A stretch of 64,000 bases of DNA, taken from Rhodobium orientis. GTDB lineage: Bacteria; Pseudomonadota; Alphaproteobacteria; Rhizobiales; Rhodobiaceae. How positions within the stretch are numbered: the first letter of the stretch is position 1; the number at the start of each line of letters is the position of its first letter. Both the position numbers and the translations under genes were made by a program. Below, piece after piece: positions 1 through 12,111 of the stretch. The stretch is taken from assembly GCF_003258835.1 (NCBI RefSeq), contig NZ_NPEV01000007.1, positions 34,430-98,429 on the forward strand, read 5' to 3'. The notes under the pieces were generated by a model. It saw nothing but the letters and a program-made list of their open reading frames with translations. It was not told the origin of the DNA and did not search any database.

Positions 1-1
1 C

Positions 2-2218
2 TACCACCGCCAGCAGAAGCTGTTCCTGGATTTCCTGAAGGCCGGCCTTGCCTATCGCCGCAAGTCCAAGGTCAACTGGGACCCGGTCGACCACACCGTG
101 CTCGCCAACGAGCAGGTCATCGACGGCCGCGGCTGGCGCTCCGGCGCCCTCGTCGAACAGCGCGACCTGACCCAGTGGTTCTTCAAGATCACCGACTTTT
201 CCGAGGACCTTCTGAAAGCGCTCGGTACCCTCGACCGCTGGCCGGACAAGGTGCGCCTGATGCAGGCCAACTGGATCGGCCGCTCCGAAGGCCTGCATGT
301 CCGCTTCGAGTTCACCAACACGCCGCCCTCGGGCGATGCCGCGCTGGAAGTCTTCACCACCCGCCCGGACACGCTCTTCGGCGCCAGCTTCATGGCGCTG
401 TCGTCGGAGCATCCCGTCGCCAGGGCGCTCGCCGAGACCAATCCGGAAATCGCCGCCTTTGCCGAGGAATGCCGGCGCATGGGCACCAGCGTCGTCGCCA
501 TCGAGACGGCGGAAAAGAAGGGCATCGACACCAGCCTTCGCGTCAAGCACCCGTTCGATCCGGACAAGACCCTGCCGGTCTATATCGCCAATTTCATCCT
601 CATGGACTACGGCACCGGCGCTATCTTCGGCTGCCCGGCCCACGACCAGCGCGACCTCGACTTCGCCCGCAAATACGGCCTGCCGGTGACGCCCGTGGTT
701 GCCCCGGCGGACGCAGACGCCGCAAGCTTTGAGGTCGCAGACGAGGCCTTCGTCGACGACGGCCGGATGATCAATTCCGAGTTCCTCGATGGCATGTCGA
801 TCCCGGAGGCCAAGGAGGAAGTGGCGAGCCGCCTGGAAGCCGTCACCATCGACGGCACGCCGCAGGCGACCCGCAAGGTCAATTTCCGCCTGCGCGACTG
901 GGGCATTTCCCGGCAGCGCTACTGGGGCTGCCCGATCCCGGTGATCCATTGCGAGAGCTGCGGCACCGTGCCGGTGCCCGAAGCCGACCTGCCGGTGAAG
1001 CTGCCCGAGGACGTTTCCTTCGACACGCCCGGCAACCCGCTCGACCGCCATCCGACCTGGAAGGACGTGCCTTGCCCCGAATGCGGCAAGCCGGCGCGGC
1101 GCGAGACCGACACCATGGACACCTTCGTCGACTCGTCCTGGTATTTCGCCCGCTTCACCGACCCGAAGAACGATGCCCCGACCGACCCTGCGGTCGCCGA
1201 CGCCTGGCTGCCCGTCGATCAGTATATCGGCGGCATCGAGCACGCGATCCTGCACCTGCTCTATTCGCGCTTCTTCACCCGGGCCATGAAGGCGACCGGC
1301 CATCTGGACCTGAAGGAGCCGTTCGGCGGCCTCTTCACGCAAGGAATGGTCACCCATGAGACCTACCGCTCGGCGGGCGGAGACTGGGTCAATCCGGCCG
1401 ACATCCGCATCCTCGAGGACGGCGGCGCGCGGCGCGCGGAAATGCTCGACGGCGGTGCCCCGGTCGAGATCGGCCCGGTCGAAAAGATGTCGAAGTCGAA
1501 GAAGAACACCGTCGACCCCACCGACATCCTGCAGACCTACGGCGCCGACACGGCGCGTTGGTTCATGCTCTCCGACACCCCGCCGGACCGCGACATCCAG
1601 TGGACCGATGCCGGCGCGGAAGGCGCCCATCGCTTCGTCCAGAGGGTCTGGCGCATCGCCACCGAGGTCGCCGAGCTGGACAACGTGCCCGCCGAGCGCC
1701 CGGCCGACTTCTCCGCCCCGGCGCTGGAGGTCCGCAAGCTCGCCCACAAGACCCTTGCCGCCGTTGAGAGCGACATCGACCAGCTCGCCTTCAACCGCGC
1801 CGTCGCCCGGCTCTACGAACTCGGCAACGGCCTCGGCAAGGCGCTGGCGGCAGCCAAGTCCCCGTCCGCGGACACCGCCTTTGCGCTCCGCGAAGCGGCG
1901 GAGATGATGATCCGGATGATGGCGCCGATGACGCCGCATCTGGCCGAGGAATGCTGGAAAGCTTTGGGCCACGGCAGCCTGCTCGCCTCCGCCGACTGGC
2001 CGGCGATCGAAAAGGACCTTCTGGCGGAGGACACCGTCGTCCTGCCAGTTCAGGTCAACGGCAAGCGTCGCGGCGAAGTCACGGTTTCCCGCGATGCCGC
2101 CAACGACGAGATCGAATCGGCCGCCCTTGAGATCGACGCCGTGCAGAAAGCCTTGCAGGGCAAGCCGCCGCGCCGCATCATTGTCGTCCCGCAACGCATC
2201 GTGAACGTGGTCGCCTGA
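2..2218 (+). CDS. leuS: Leucyl-tRNA synthetase, 3' part (5' end outside window)
   Basis: Class I aminoacyl-tRNA synthetase that charges tRNA-Leu in the cytoplasm. The reading frame is open from the first bases of the window ([11 protein letters not shown]...), so the HIGH-containing N-terminus lies upstream; 738 codons of an expected ~870 are present. Visible parts in order: the [15 protein letters not shown] segment, the CP1 editing domain with the threonine-rich TTRPDTLFG motif and the editing aspartate in GCPAHDQRD, a zinc-ribbon-like insert (CESCG...CPECG), the [11 protein letters not shown] segment, the KMSKS loop (EKMSKSKKN, near base 1485) and the C-terminal anticodon-binding region. 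The stop lies one base before the lptE start, so the two genes are almost certainly co-transcribed with holA. Confidence 0.98.
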   Translation, partial: YHRQQKLFLDFLKAGLAYRRKSKVNWDPVDHTVLANEQVIDGRGWRSGALVEQRDLTQWFFKITDFSEDLLKALGTLDRWPDKVRLMQANWIGRSEGLHVRFEFTNTPPSGDAALEVFTTRPDTLFGASFMALSSEHPVARALAETNPEIAAFAEECRRMGTSVVAIETAEKKGIDTSLRVKHPFDPDKTLPVYIANFILMDYGTGAIFGCPAHDQRDLDFARKYGLPVTPVVAPADADAASFEVADEAFVDDGRMINSEFLDGMSIPEAKEEVASRLEAVTIDGTPQATRKVNFRLRDWGISRQRYWGCPIPVIHCESCGTVPVPEADLPVKLPEDVSFDTPGNPLDRHPTWKDVPCPECGKPARRETDTMDTFVDSSWYFARFTDPKNDAPTDPAVADAWLPVDQYIGGIEHAILHLLYSRFFTRAMKATGHLDLKEPFGGLFTQGMVTHETYRSAGGDWVNPADIRILEDGGARRAEMLDGGAPVEIGPVEKMSKSKKNTVDPTDILQTYGADTARWFMLSDTPPDRDIQWTDAGAEGAHRFVQRVWRIATEVAELDNVPAERPADFSAPALEVRKLAHKTLAAVESDIDQLAFNRAVARLYELGNGLGKALAAAKSPSADTAFALREAAEMMIRMMAPMTPHLAEECWKALGHGSLLASADWPAIEKDLLAEDTVVLPVQVNGKRRGEVTVSRDAANDEIESAALEIDAVQKALQGKPPRRIIVVPQRIVNVVA

Positions 2219-2219
2219 T

Positions 2220-2753
2220 ATGTCTCATCGACGGGAGCCGACACGCCGGGCCCTGGTCCTCGGTATGCTTGCTGCGGCGGGCCTCGGCCTTGCCGGCTGC
2301 CAGATCCGCCCGCTCTACGGCACGCTGCCGTCCGGCGGCACGGTCCGCGACGATACAAGGGCGATCCGCATCGAAGCGGCGACGACGCGCGTCGGCCAGG
2401 AACTGCGCAACGAGCTGATCTTCGCCTTTACCGGCGGCGGCAGCGCCGCGGCCCAGCCGCTCTACAGCCTCCGGATCGTGCTGTCCGAGCACGAATCGGC
2501 CGTTGGCGTCGAAAAGCTCGCCGACGTCCCGGCCGCCTATTTCATTCTCGTGCGCGCGTCCTTCGTCCTCACCGAGATCGCCACCGGCACCACCGTCCTG
2601 TCCGGGTCGAGCTTCGCCAGCGCCTCCTACGACTTCTCCACCCAGCGCTTCGCCAATCTGCGCGCCAAGCGCGACGCGGAAGACCGTGCGGTCAAGGTGA
2701 TTTCCGACGACATCCGCACCCGCATCGCCGCCCATTTCGCCACCGCCGGCTGA
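2220..2753 (+). CDS. lptE: LPS-assembly lipoprotein LptE
   Basis: Outer-membrane lipoprotein that plugs the LptD barrel and helps deliver lipopolysaccharide to the cell surface. The 177-residue product starts with a basic, hydrophobic signal sequence ending in a lipobox LAGC (lipidated Cys27), followed by QIRPLYG and an alpha/beta domain without catalytic motifs, as expected for this fast-evolving family. Identification rests on the lipobox, the length and the position between leuS and holA, which is conserved widely in Proteobacteria. It starts one base after the leuS stop. Confidence 0.88.
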   Translation: MSHRREPTRRALVLGMLAAAGLGLAGCQIRPLYGTLPSGGTVRDDTRAIRIEAATTRVGQELRNELIFAFTGGGSAAAQPLYSLRIVLSEHESAVGVEKLADVPAAYFILVRASFVLTEIATGTTVLSGSSFASASYDFSTQRFANLRAKRDAEDRAVKVISDDIRTRIAAHFATAG

Positions 2754-2786
2754 TCCGGCCGCAAAGCCCGACCCCGGGAGCCCGCC

Positions 2787-3818
2787 ATGGCCTTGATCAA
2801 GGGCCGCGACATCGACCGGTTCCTGAAGTCCCCGCCCGCCGACCTTGCGCTGGTTCTCGTCTTCGGGCCCGACACCGGCCTCGTCAACGAGCGCTGCAAG
2901 GCGCTGGTGACGACGGCGACGGCCGGCTCCGAGGATCCCTTCGCCCTCGTCACCCTCGATGCCTCGGAAATCGCGTCCGATCCGAGCCGGCTCGCCGACG
3001 AGGCGCTGCAGATCGCCATGTTCGGCGACCGCCGCACGGTCTGGGTGCGGAATGCCGGCACCCAGAACATCGTCCCCGCCGTCGAGCCGCTCATCGCCGA
3101 GCCGCCGACCGATTCCCTCGTCGTCATCGAGGCTGGAGACCTTAAAAAAGGTACGGGATTGCGGCGTCGTTTCGAAGCCGATTCGAAAGCCGTGGCGATC
3201 GCCTGCTACGCCGATGCCGCCGCCGACCTCGATCGCCTGATGGACGAAGAGGCAAGTGCCGCCGGCCTTGAGATCGACCGCGACGCGCGTCAGGCGCTCC
3301 ATGCCCTGATCGGCGCAGACCGCCTCGCCTCGCGCGGCGAACTCGCAAAACTCTGTCTTTATGCCCGCGGCGACAAACGCATCACCATCGAGCACGTGGC
3401 GGCCGTCGTCGGCGACGCCTCCGGTCTTGCCGTCGACGAACTCATCGACGCGGTCTTTGCCGGCAACATCGACCAGGTCGTGCGCAACTATCGCCGCATG
3501 ATCGCCGCCGGCACCTCGCCCGCGTCCATCGGCACAGCAACGCTCCGACACATGCAGATGCTGCACCGCGCCCGCGCCGACGTCGATGCCGGCAGTAGCG
3601 CGGAATCGGTCGTCGCCAGGGCCCGCCCGCCGATCTTCTTCCGCCGCCGGCCGCACATCACCCGCGCGCTCGCGCGCTGGAGCTCGCACCGGCTGGAACA
3701 TGCCATGGGCGTGTTGAACGAGGCGATCCTCAACGCAAGGCGCCTGCGCGAGCTCGAGGACGACATCCTCGGCGAGGCCTTGCTGCTGATCGCCAGGGCG
3801 GCGCGGGCGCCGGGGTAG
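2787..3818 (+). CDS. holA: DNA polymerase III subunit delta
   Basis: Clamp-loader delta subunit that opens the beta sliding clamp. The 343-residue product has the family's features: an N-terminal AAA-like module without a working P-loop (VLVFGPDTGLVNERCKAL near residues 24-41), LQIAMFGDRRTVWVRN, and a helical C-terminal domain (GDASGLAVDELIDAVFAGN and an SHRLEHAMGVLNEA segment). The ATG is preceded by GGGAG at 2776-2780. It follows lptE by 33 bp and is the last gene of the leuS-lptE-holA run, converging on parB across a 350-bp repeat-bearing gap. Confidence 0.93.
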   Translation: MALIKGRDIDRFLKSPPADLALVLVFGPDTGLVNERCKALVTTATAGSEDPFALVTLDASEIASDPSRLADEALQIAMFGDRRTVWVRNAGTQNIVPAVEPLIAEPPTDSLVVIEAGDLKKGTGLRRRFEADSKAVAIACYADAAADLDRLMDEEASAAGLEIDRDARQALHALIGADRLASRGELAKLCLYARGDKRITIEHVAAVVGDASGLAVDELIDAVFAGNIDQVVRNYRRMIAAGTSPASIGTATLRHMQMLHRARADVDAGSSAESVVARARPPIFFRRRPHITRALARWSSHRLEHAMGVLNEAILNARRLRELEDDILGEALLLIARAARAPG

Positions 3819-4168
3819 GGGACAGCAGGCCTTCCGAAAGATTTGCTCGCCGCCATTGCCGCGCTTGATAGGGCCACTTCGGACCAATCTGCTGACGCTG
3901 ACTGGATCGCCGCGTCGGCCTTACGGCCTCCTCGCGATGACGCCGAGAGGAAATATACGTCATTACGAGCGCAGCGAAGCAATCCAGAAACGGCCTTTCG
4001 ACACCCTCGCCGTGAGAGGGGATGCCGGCACACGGGGTCGAACAGCCCCGATGCCAAGTGAGCGCTGGCCATCATCGCGTCGTTTCGGACCCGAACCGAG
4101 GCAGGGAAAGCTGCCGCCTCGCGACCGTGTACCAGCCTAAAACCTAGTCGCCAGGCTCGTCGGAGGAA
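3819..4168. other. Intergenic gap between holA and parB
   Basis: A 350-bp gap between two convergent genes. It holds one copy of the six-member bipartite inverted repeat (3901-3988) described separately. Short frames are open here but have repeat-derived sequence and no ribosome-binding site, so no gene is called. No terminator with a clear T-run was seen. Confidence 0.7.
3901..3988. repeat. Dispersed bipartite inverted repeat, family A, copy 1
   Basis: Left arm (3902-3942) reads CTGGATCGCCGCGTCGGCC...CTCGCGATGACG; right arm (3959-3988) is an inverted relative, CGTCATTACGAGC...GCAATCCAG. The arms can pair through their outer GGAT(T)GC / GCAATCC ends and inner CGATGACG / CGTCATTACG parts. Five more copies lie in this window (24.8, 39.9, 50.1, 54.5 and 60.0 kb). 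Confidence 0.85.
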
Positions 4169-5041
4169 TTACCCCCTGAGCCGCGCGCTGATCTCGTCGA
4201 GCTGTTCCAATGTCTTGTAGCGGATCTGGACCGAGCCGCCGGCCTCGCCGCGATGGTCGATGACCACGTTTAGGCCGATGGCATCGGTCAGGCTCTTTTC
4301 CAGCGCGCGGGTGTCGGCGTCCTTTTCCGGCTTGGCCCTGGCCGCCTTCTTCGGCCGGTCCGACACGGTCTGGGTCATCAGCTCCGCCTCGCGGACGCTG
4401 AGATTGCCGTCGACGATCTGCCTGGCGAGGTCTTCCGCATCGTCGCGCGTGATCAGGGTGCGCGCGTGACCAGCCGTGAGCTTGCCGTCGAGCACATAGG
4501 TCCGCACCACCTCCGGCAGGCGCAGGAGGCGCATGGTATTGGCGACGTGGCTGCGGCTCTTGCCGATGACCTTGGCGAGTTCGGCCTGGGAATAGGAGAA
4601 TTCCTCGGTCAGCCGCTCATAGCCGAGCGCCTCTTCGATGGCGTTGAGGTCGGAACGCTGCACGTTCTCGATGATCGCCAGCTCCAGCGCCTCGCGGTCG
4701 GTGACGTTGAGGACAACCACCGGCACGTCGTGGAGGCCGGCACGTTGCGCCGCCCGCCAGCGTCGCTCACCGGCGATGATCTCGTAGGACCGGCCACTGT
4801 CGTCGACGGGGCGCACCACGATCGGCTGGACGATGCCCTTTTCCTTGACGGAAGCGACGAGATCGGCGAGGTCGTCCTCGTTGAAATTGCGCCGCGGGTT
4901 GCGCGGGTTGCCGCGCAGGAATTCCACGGGAAGCCGGCGCTGGCTGTGCGCGCGCTCGACCGCGGCGTCTTCCGTCTCCACATCGCCGAGCAGGGCGGCA
5001 AGCCCCCGGCCGAGCCGCTTTTTCGATGCTGCCTCGCTCAT
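4169..5041 (-). CDS. parB: Chromosome-partitioning protein ParB
   Basis: CTP-dependent DNA clamp that loads at parS sites and, with ParA, segregates the replicated origin. The 290-residue product has the LGRGLAALLGD N-terminal segment that in this family stimulates ParA, the ParB/Sulfiredoxin CTP-binding core (IVVRPVD...IIAGERRWRAAQRAG), the helix-turn-helix SYSQAELAKVIGKSRSHVAN and a C-terminal dimerisation tail ending in EISARLRG. The ATG at 5041 is chosen because it gives the canonical N-terminus and has GAGGAG upstream; an in-frame start 45 bp further out lacks support. It lies 87 bp after parA, and several parS-like sites are in the next 8 kb. Confidence 0.97.
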   Translation of the reverse strand: MSEAASKKRLGRGLAALLGDVETEDAAVERAHSQRRLPVEFLRGNPRNPRRNFNEDDLADLVASVKEKGIVQPIVVRPVDDSGRSYEIIAGERRWRAAQRAGLHDVPVVVLNVTDREALELAIIENVQRSDLNAIEEALGYERLTEEFSYSQAELAKVIGKSRSHVANTMRLLRLPEVVRTYVLDGKLTAGHARTLITRDDAEDLARQIVDGNLSVREAELMTQTVSDRPKKAARAKPEKDADTRALEKSLTDAIGLNVVIDHRGEAGGSVQIRYKTLEQLDEISARLRG

Positions 5042-5128
5042 CGATTTCTCCTCAAAGGTCATTCCAGCAAGCAGACTCCGAATCATTTCGGATGCGAATC
5101 CGCCCTTCGCCAGTCTACATCGTTTCGG

Positions 5129-5959
5129 TTATGCTGCGGCGTTGTTCAGGCGCTTTTCGCGCTGGATGATCTCCGAGGCCAGCTTCAGGTAGGCCTGACT
5201 GCCGGCGCAGTTGAGATCGTAGAGCAGCGCCGGCTTGCCGTAGGACGGCGCTTCCGACACCCGGACATTGCGCGGGATGACGGTCTGGTAGACCTTGTCG
5301 CCGAGGGTCTCGCGCACATCGGCCGCCACCTGGTCCGACAGATTATTGCGGCTGTCATACATGGTCAGCACGATGCCGTGGATGGAAAGGCCCGGGTTGA
5401 GTGCCGTCTTGACCTGCTCGACCGTGGAGAGGAGCTGGGTCAGGCCTTCCAGCGCAAAGAACTCGCACTGCAGCGGCACGAGGATGGCGTTGGAGGCGAC
5501 GAGCGCGTTGATGGTGAGGAGATTGAGCGAGGGCGGGCAGTCGATGAGCACGTAGGAGAACCGCTCCTCCGGCTCCAGCGCCGACATCTTTTCCTCAAGC
5601 CCGGCGATCGCCTTCTTGAGCCTGACGGACCGATCCCGGTCCTGGGAGATCTCAAGCTCGACGCCGAGCAGGTCGAGCGTCGACGGTGCGATCCAGAGCC
5701 GCGGCACCGATGTCTCCAGGATGACGCGGGCCAAAGGCGCCTCACCGGTCATGACGTCGTAGGTCGAGGCCTCGCGCGCCTTGCGGTCGATGCCGAGACC
5801 GGTCGATGCGTTGCCCTGGGGATCGATATCGAGGATCAGCACCCGCTCGCCGATCGCCGCCAGCGCCGTGCCGAGATTGATTGCCGTCGTCGTCTTGCCG
5901 ACCCCGCCCTTCTGATTGGCAAGGGACAGGATACGCAAACCCTTCGTCTTCGAAATCAT
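5129..5959 (-). CDS. parA: Chromosome-partitioning ATPase ParA
   Basis: Walker-type ATPase that moves ParB-parS complexes along the nucleoid. The 276-residue product has the deviant Walker A KGGVGKTT (residues 17-24) with the signature lysine, LILDIDPQGNAST (A') and YVLIDCPPSLNLLT (Walker B). The ATG at 5957-5959 is preceded by GAGAGGTG at a good distance. A GTG three codons upstream is possible but its ribosome-binding sequence would abut the start. It sits 30 bp after rsmG in the mnmE-mnmG-rsmG-parA-parB arrangement typical of bacterial origin regions. Confidence 0.98.
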   Translation of the reverse strand: MISKTKGLRILSLANQKGGVGKTTTAINLGTALAAIGERVLILDIDPQGNASTGLGIDRKAREASTYDVMTGEAPLARVILETSVPRLWIAPSTLDLLGVELEISQDRDRSVRLKKAIAGLEEKMSALEPEERFSYVLIDCPPSLNLLTINALVASNAILVPLQCEFFALEGLTQLLSTVEQVKTALNPGLSIHGIVLTMYDSRNNLSDQVAADVRETLGDKVYQTVIPRNVRVSEAPSYGKPALLYDLNCAGSQAYLKLASEIIQREKRLNNAAA

Positions 5960-5989
5960 GGTGGTCACCTCTCGTAACCGGCCCGCTTG

Positions 5990-6631
5990 TTACCGCCGCT
6001 GCAGGTGTCGAATCACGACGATCCGACTGTCCGGTTCGATACTGCTCGCCTTTTCTACCAGATCGATGATCCAGAAACGATTTGCTTCTTCCAGTTCCCG
6101 GGAAAAATCCCGTCCCTTGTGGAAAACGGCAACAGCGCCTTGCACGACAAGTGGTGCGGCGAATCCGCAAAGCTCGGAAAGCGAGGCGAGCGCCCGGGCC
6201 GAAACCGCATCGACCGGGGCGTCCCAGTCGGCAACCACGTCCTCGATACGGGCCACATGGACCGTCGCGGGAATACCGGTTTCACGTGAAACCGTTCGTA
6301 AAAACGAGGCCTTGCGCTGATCGCTTTCGACCAGATCGACGTTGGCTCCGGGCGTCTCGGCAAGCAGGATCGCGGTGACGATGCCGGGGAATCCGGCGCC
6401 GCTGCCAAGGTCCATCCAGCGCTTCGCATGGGGGGTGGCGGCAAGTGCCTGGGCGCTGTCTGCCACATGCCGTGTCCACAAGTTCTCCACAGTCTTTCCA
6501 GAGACGAGGTTGATACGTTTCTGCCAGCGCCTCAGCAGATCGACATAGATCGACAGCCGTTCGGCCGATTCACGTGAAACATCGAGAATGGATCGGACGG
6601 CCTCGACACTCTCCGGCAGCGGCTTGGTCAC
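5990..6631 (-). CDS. rsmG: 16S rRNA (guanine(527)-N(7))-methyltransferase
   Basis: SAM-dependent methylation of G527 in the 530 loop of 16S rRNA. The 213-residue product has INLVSGKT, the SAM-binding [11 protein letters not shown] (residues 74-84) and the [11 protein letters not shown] segment typical of GidB. The GTG start at 6629-6631 overlaps the mnmG stop (GTGA), suggesting translational coupling. Two parS-like palindromes (6278-6293 and 6566-6581) lie inside this coding sequence and contribute codons. Confidence 0.96.
   Translation of the reverse strand: MTKPLPESVEAVRSILDVSRESAERLSIYVDLLRRWQKRINLVSGKTVENLWTRHVADSAQALAATPHAKRWMDLGSGAGFPGIVTAILLAETPGANVDLVESDQRKASFLRTVSRETGIPATVHVARIEDVVADWDAPVDAVSARALASLSELCGFAAPLVVQGAVAVFHKGRDFSRELEEANRFWIIDLVEKASSIEPDSRIVVIRHLQRR
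6278..6293. other. parS: parS-like site 1 (inside rsmG)
   Basis: GGTTTCACGTGAAACC, a perfect palindrome matching 14 of 16 positions of the bacterial parS consensus TGTTTCACGTGAAACA; only the outermost bases differ. It lies about 1.2 kb from the start of parB. Confidence 0.8.
6566..6581. other. parS: parS-like site 2 (inside rsmG)
   Basis: CGATTCACGTGAAACA, 14 of 16 matches to the parS consensus. The right half is perfect; the left half carries GATT instead of GTTT, a change shared by sites 3-5. Confidence 0.78.
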
Positions 6632-8502
6632 GCCGCATCCTCGCTCGCCCGCCGGCGCCTCGCATGGGCGAGAAGCAGGGTCAGCGCCGCCGGCGTCATG
6701 CCGTCGATGCGCGCGGCCTGGCCGAGCGTTTCCGGCCGGACGCGCTCCAGCTTGTGGCGCACCTCGTTGGAAAGCCCGGAAATGGACCCGTAGTCGAGAT
6801 CGGCCGCAAGTCTCAAATCCTCGTCGCGCCGGAACGCGGCGATGTCGGCGTCCTGGCGCTTCAGATAGACGGCGTAGACCGCCTCGATCTGGAGCTGTTC
6901 GCGGATTTCCGGAGACAGAGCACCGACCTCCGGCCAGATGGCGGCAAGCCGGTCCGCATCGATATCCGGAAAGGAAAGGAGTTCCAGCGCTGTCCGCCGC
7001 GTGCCGTCCTGATTGAGAGAAAGGCCGTGGCGCTGGCCTTCGCTGGGCGTCAGGCTGAGAGCGCTCAGCATCTCCCGGCCTCGCTCCAGGACCGCCATCT
7101 TCTCGGAGAAACGTCCTGACCGCTCCGGGCCGACACAGCCCCACGCCTCCCCGAGTGGGGTGAGTCTCTGATCCGCATTGTCCGCCCGCAGCGACAGCCG
7201 GTATTCGGCCCGCGAGGTGAACATCCGGTAGGGCTCCGAAACACCCCGCGTCACGAGATCGTCGACCATGACCCCGAGATAGCCCTCGTCGCGCCCGACT
7301 GTGACGCCGTCGCCGCCGCCCGCAAGGCGCGCCGCATTGACGCCGGCCAAGAGCCCCTGCGCCGCCGCTTCCTCATAGCCCGTGGTGCCGTTGATCTGGC
7401 CGGCGAGGAAAAGACCCGCGACGCGGTTGGTCTCAAGCGTCGGCCGCAGCTCGCGCGGATCGATGTGGTCGTATTCGATGGCGTAGCCAGGCTGCAGGAT
7501 CGTCGCGCGCTCAAGGCCGGGAATGGTCCGCACATAGGCTTCCTGCACCTCTTCCGGCAGGCCGGTGGAAATCCCGTTCGGATAAACGGCGTGATCGTCG
7601 AGACCTTCCGGCTCCAAAAAAATCTGGTGGCCGTCCCGGTCGCCGAACCGGACCACCTTGTCCTCGATGGATGGGCAATAGCGCGGACCGGTGGAATCGA
7701 TCTGGCCGGAATAGATCGGCGACAGCCCGATATTGTCGCGGATGATGTCGTGGGTCTGTTCCGTCGTCCGGGTGATGTGGCAGACGATCTGCGGCGTCGA
7801 AATCCGATCCGTCAGCGTGGAGAACGGCATCGGCGGATCGTCGCCTTCCTGCACGGCAAGCGCATTCCGGTCGATCGTCCGCCCGTCGAGCCGGGGCGGG
7901 GTCCCGGTCTTCAGCCGCCCGAGCCGGAACCCGAACCGTTCGAGGCTGGCGGACAGGCCCGTCGCCGGCGCCTCGCCGACCCGCCCCGCCGGTATCTTTT
8001 TCCGGCCGATATGGATCATACCGCGCAGGAACGTGCCCGTCGTGAGCACGACCGCGCCGCAGGCAAAGGACCGACCATCGGAGAGCACGAGCCCAGTCAC
8101 CCGCTCACCCGCGAACGAAATATCCTCCGCCCCGCCCTCGATCACCGTCAGGTTTTCCGTTGCGGCGATTTCGGTCTGCATCGCCTCGCGATAGAGCTTG
8201 CGGTCGATCTGGGCGCGCGGCCCGCGCACGGCCGGACCCTTGCGCCGGTTGAGGAGGCGGAACTGTATCCCGGCCCTGTCGGCCATTCGGCCCATGAGCC
8301 CGTCGAGGGCATCGACCTCGCGCACCAGGTGGCCCTTGCCGAGACCGCCGATCGCCGGATTGCAGGACATCGCGCCGACCGTATCGAACCGGTGGGTGAC
8401 GAGGGCCGTGCGTGCGCCGAGCCGCGCGGAAGCGCTTGCGGCCTCCACGCCGGCATGCCCGCCGCCGATCACCATCACGTCGAAATCGGTCGCTCTCGTC
8501 AT
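6628..8502 (-). CDS. mnmG: tRNA uridine 5-carboxymethylaminomethyl modification enzyme, FAD subunit
   Basis: Works with MnmE to place cmnm5 (or nm5) groups on wobble U34 of several tRNAs; uses FAD. The 624-residue product starts [18 protein letters not shown] (FAD-binding GGGHAG, residues 13-18), has [21 protein letters not shown], the conserved cysteine segment [15 protein letters not shown] and the C-terminal helical domain ([20 protein letters not shown]). The ATG at 8502 gives the canonical start and has GGAAAG upstream; an in-frame extension of 44 codons is rejected. It overlaps rsmG by 4 bp. Confidence 0.98.
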   Translation of the reverse strand: MTRATDFDVMVIGGGHAGVEAASASARLGARTALVTHRFDTVGAMSCNPAIGGLGKGHLVREVDALDGLMGRMADRAGIQFRLLNRRKGPAVRGPRAQIDRKLYREAMQTEIAATENLTVIEGGAEDISFAGERVTGLVLSDGRSFACGAVVLTTGTFLRGMIHIGRKKIPAGRVGEAPATGLSASLERFGFRLGRLKTGTPPRLDGRTIDRNALAVQEGDDPPMPFSTLTDRISTPQIVCHITRTTEQTHDIIRDNIGLSPIYSGQIDSTGPRYCPSIEDKVVRFGDRDGHQIFLEPEGLDDHAVYPNGISTGLPEEVQEAYVRTIPGLERATILQPGYAIEYDHIDPRELRPTLETNRVAGLFLAGQINGTTGYEEAAAQGLLAGVNAARLAGGGDGVTVGRDEGYLGVMVDDLVTRGVSEPYRMFTSRAEYRLSLRADNADQRLTPLGEAWGCVGPERSGRFSEKMAVLERGREMLSALSLTPSEGQRHGLSLNQDGTRRTALELLSFPDIDADRLAAIWPEVGALSPEIREQLQIEAVYAVYLKRQDADIAAFRRDEDLRLAADLDYGSISGLSNEVRHKLERVRPETLGQAARIDGMTPAALTLLLAHARRRRASEDAA

Positions 8503-8575
8503 CCGCTTTCCGTAAATCCATCGCGCGCCGGGAGCAAATCGCCCCGCCGCTTTGCCCCGGTTATGGGTACAAACA

Positions 8576-8584
8576 TGTGGAAAA
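8576..8584 (-). promoter_or_regulatory. DnaA-box match between mnmG and mnmE
   Basis: TTTTCCACA on the minus strand matches the Escherichia coli consensus TTWTNCACA at every position. It is single and lies 43 bp from a parS-like site. Nine-base matches are common, so function is uncertain. Confidence 0.3.
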
Positions 8585-8626
8585 TCAATTCGCAAACCCG
8601 GTTTTGAGTCGACTTTTGGGAAAACC

Positions 8627-8642
8627 TGTTTCACGTGAATCC
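8627..8642. other. parS: parS-like site 3 (mnmG-mnmE gap)
   Basis: TGTTTCACGTGAATCC, 14 of 16 parS positions. Its reverse complement is identical to site 4, 20 bp away, so the two form an inverted pair in the 181-bp non-coding gap. Confidence 0.8.
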
Positions 8643-8661
8643 GGCGTCTCGGCCGTATATC

Positions 8662-8677
8662 GGATTCACGTGAAACA
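8662..8677. other. parS: parS-like site 4 (mnmG-mnmE gap)
   Basis: GGATTCACGTGAAACA, 14 of 16 parS positions; the mirror image of site 3. Being non-coding and paired, these two are the strongest candidates for a ParB loading centre in the window. Confidence 0.8.
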
Positions 8678-8683
8678 TACGGC

Positions 8684-10015
8684 CTATTTGCCGATACAGA
8701 ACTCCGCGAAGATCACGTCCAGCACATCCTCCACATCGATCCGCCCCGTGATCCGCCCGAGCGCATCGCCCGCGTGCCGCAGTTCTTCCGCCATCAGCTC
8801 CGCGTCGCCAACGGCTTCCGCCCGCACCAGCGCGTCCCGGCATGCCGTAAGCGCCGCCCGATGCCGCTCCCGCGTCGCCATCGCAGACCCAAGCCCCGCG
8901 AATTTTTCTCCGGCAAACGCCGCAAGCTTCTCCTGAAGACGGTCGAGGCCCGCACCAGTCTTCACCGAAATCGCGAGTGCATCGTCTCCGGCATCAAAAC
9001 CGTCCCCGACCAGATCGGCCTTGTTGGCAATCGGCCAGACCGTTCCCGCCGCTGACACGACCCCGTCCGGCACACCCGTCCTCCGCCCGGATGCATCCTC
9101 CATCCACAACACGAGGTCCGCGTCACTCCCCCGCGCCAGTGCCCGGCGGATGCCCTCGCGCTCGACGATCCCTTCCGCTTCACGAAGCCCGGCCGTGTCG
9201 ATCAGCATCACCGGATAGCCGGAAAGGTCGAGATGGACCTCCAGCACATCCCGCGTCGTGCCCGCCTCCTCCGTGACGATAGCCACGTCGCGCTTTGCCA
9301 GCGCATTCATCAGGCTCGATTTGCCCGCATTGGGCGGTCCCATCAGAGCGACCTGCAGCCCGTCGCGCAGCCGCTCTCCGCTCCGGCCTTCTCCGAGCTT
9401 CGTTTCGATCCCGATTCGAAGATCGGAAAGAACCGCGCGGTCCGCATCCGTGACCGAGGCGAGCACATCCTCCTCCTCGGCAAAGTCGAGCCCGGCCTCG
9501 ATACGGGCCCTCAGCCCGATCAGGCGGCGGCGCCAGCCTTCCACCAGATCGCCGAAGCTGCCGCAAAGCTGCGACAGCGCCTGGCGCCGCTGCGCCTCCG
9601 TCTCCGCAGCGATCAGATCGGCAAGCCCCTCGACCCGTGTCAGATCCAGCTTGCCGTTGTCGAAGGCGCGCCTGGAAAACTCTCCCGCCTCCGCCGGCCG
9701 CACCCCCTCGAACGATCCGAGCGCCTCGAGCACCGCCCCGACCACCGCCCGTCCGCCATGGACATGAAATTCCGCAACATCCTCGCCGGTCGCGCTCGCA
9801 GGCCCCTCGAAGAACAGCACCACGGCCTCGTCGAGCACGGCACCGTCGCGCGGATCCTTCAGCGCCCGCAGCATCGCCCGCCGCGGCTCCGGTACGATTC
9901 CAGCCATCGTTTCGAGGACGAATCGAACCCTCGGCCCGCTCAGCCGAACGACCGCGATGGCCGAGGGAAGCGCACCGCTCGATAGCGCGAAGATCGTTCC
10001 TGTCCGATTGTCCAC
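8684..10015 (-). CDS. mnmE: tRNA modification GTPase MnmE
   Basis: GTPase partner of MnmG in wobble-uridine modification. The 443-residue product begins [13 protein letters not shown] and has a tetrahydrofolate-binding N-domain, a helical domain and an inserted G domain: P-loop GPPNAGKSS, switch region [13 protein letters not shown]3 DTAGLRE, G4 NKAD. It ends in the invariant FCIGK with the catalytic-region cysteine. The GTG at 10013-10015 is chosen because it gives the usual N-terminus and has AAAAGG upstream; the frame is open 22 codons further. Downstream are two parS-like sites, then mnmG. Confidence 0.97.
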   Translation of the reverse strand: MDNRTGTIFALSSGALPSAIAVVRLSGPRVRFVLETMAGIVPEPRRAMLRALKDPRDGAVLDEAVVLFFEGPASATGEDVAEFHVHGGRAVVGAVLEALGSFEGVRPAEAGEFSRRAFDNGKLDLTRVEGLADLIAAETEAQRRQALSQLCGSFGDLVEGWRRRLIGLRARIEAGLDFAEEEDVLASVTDADRAVLSDLRIGIETKLGEGRSGERLRDGLQVALMGPPNAGKSSLMNALAKRDVAIVTEEAGTTRDVLEVHLDLSGYPVMLIDTAGLREAEGIVEREGIRRALARGSDADLVLWMEDASGRRTGVPDGVVSAAGTVWPIANKADLVGDGFDAGDDALAISVKTGAGLDRLQEKLAAFAGEKFAGLGSAMATRERHRAALTACRDALVRAEAVGDAELMAEELRHAGDALGRITGRIDVEDVLDVIFAEFCIGK

Positions 10016-10092
10016 GCTGGCCTTTTCTCCGTGGACCGTCCCGCTAGTTAGGAACGGAAGCCGTTTTTGCGATTTCACCAAAAGGATTTCCC

Positions 10093-12108
<2,016 letters not shown>

Positions 12109-12111
12109 GCG

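Noticed and set aside
2178..3887. 569-codon open frame antisense to lptE and holA
   Set aside because: Shadow of GC-rich coding DNA: Arg/Gly/Asp-rich composition, no domain, and fully overlaps two recognised genes.
4466..5977. 503-codon open frame antisense to parB and parA
   Set aside because: parA and parB are certain on the opposite strand; this frame crosses the gap between them and has no initiation signal.
6484..6492. TTCTCCACA, one mismatch from a DnaA box, in rsmG
   Set aside because: Inside coding sequence and isolated; explained by codons.
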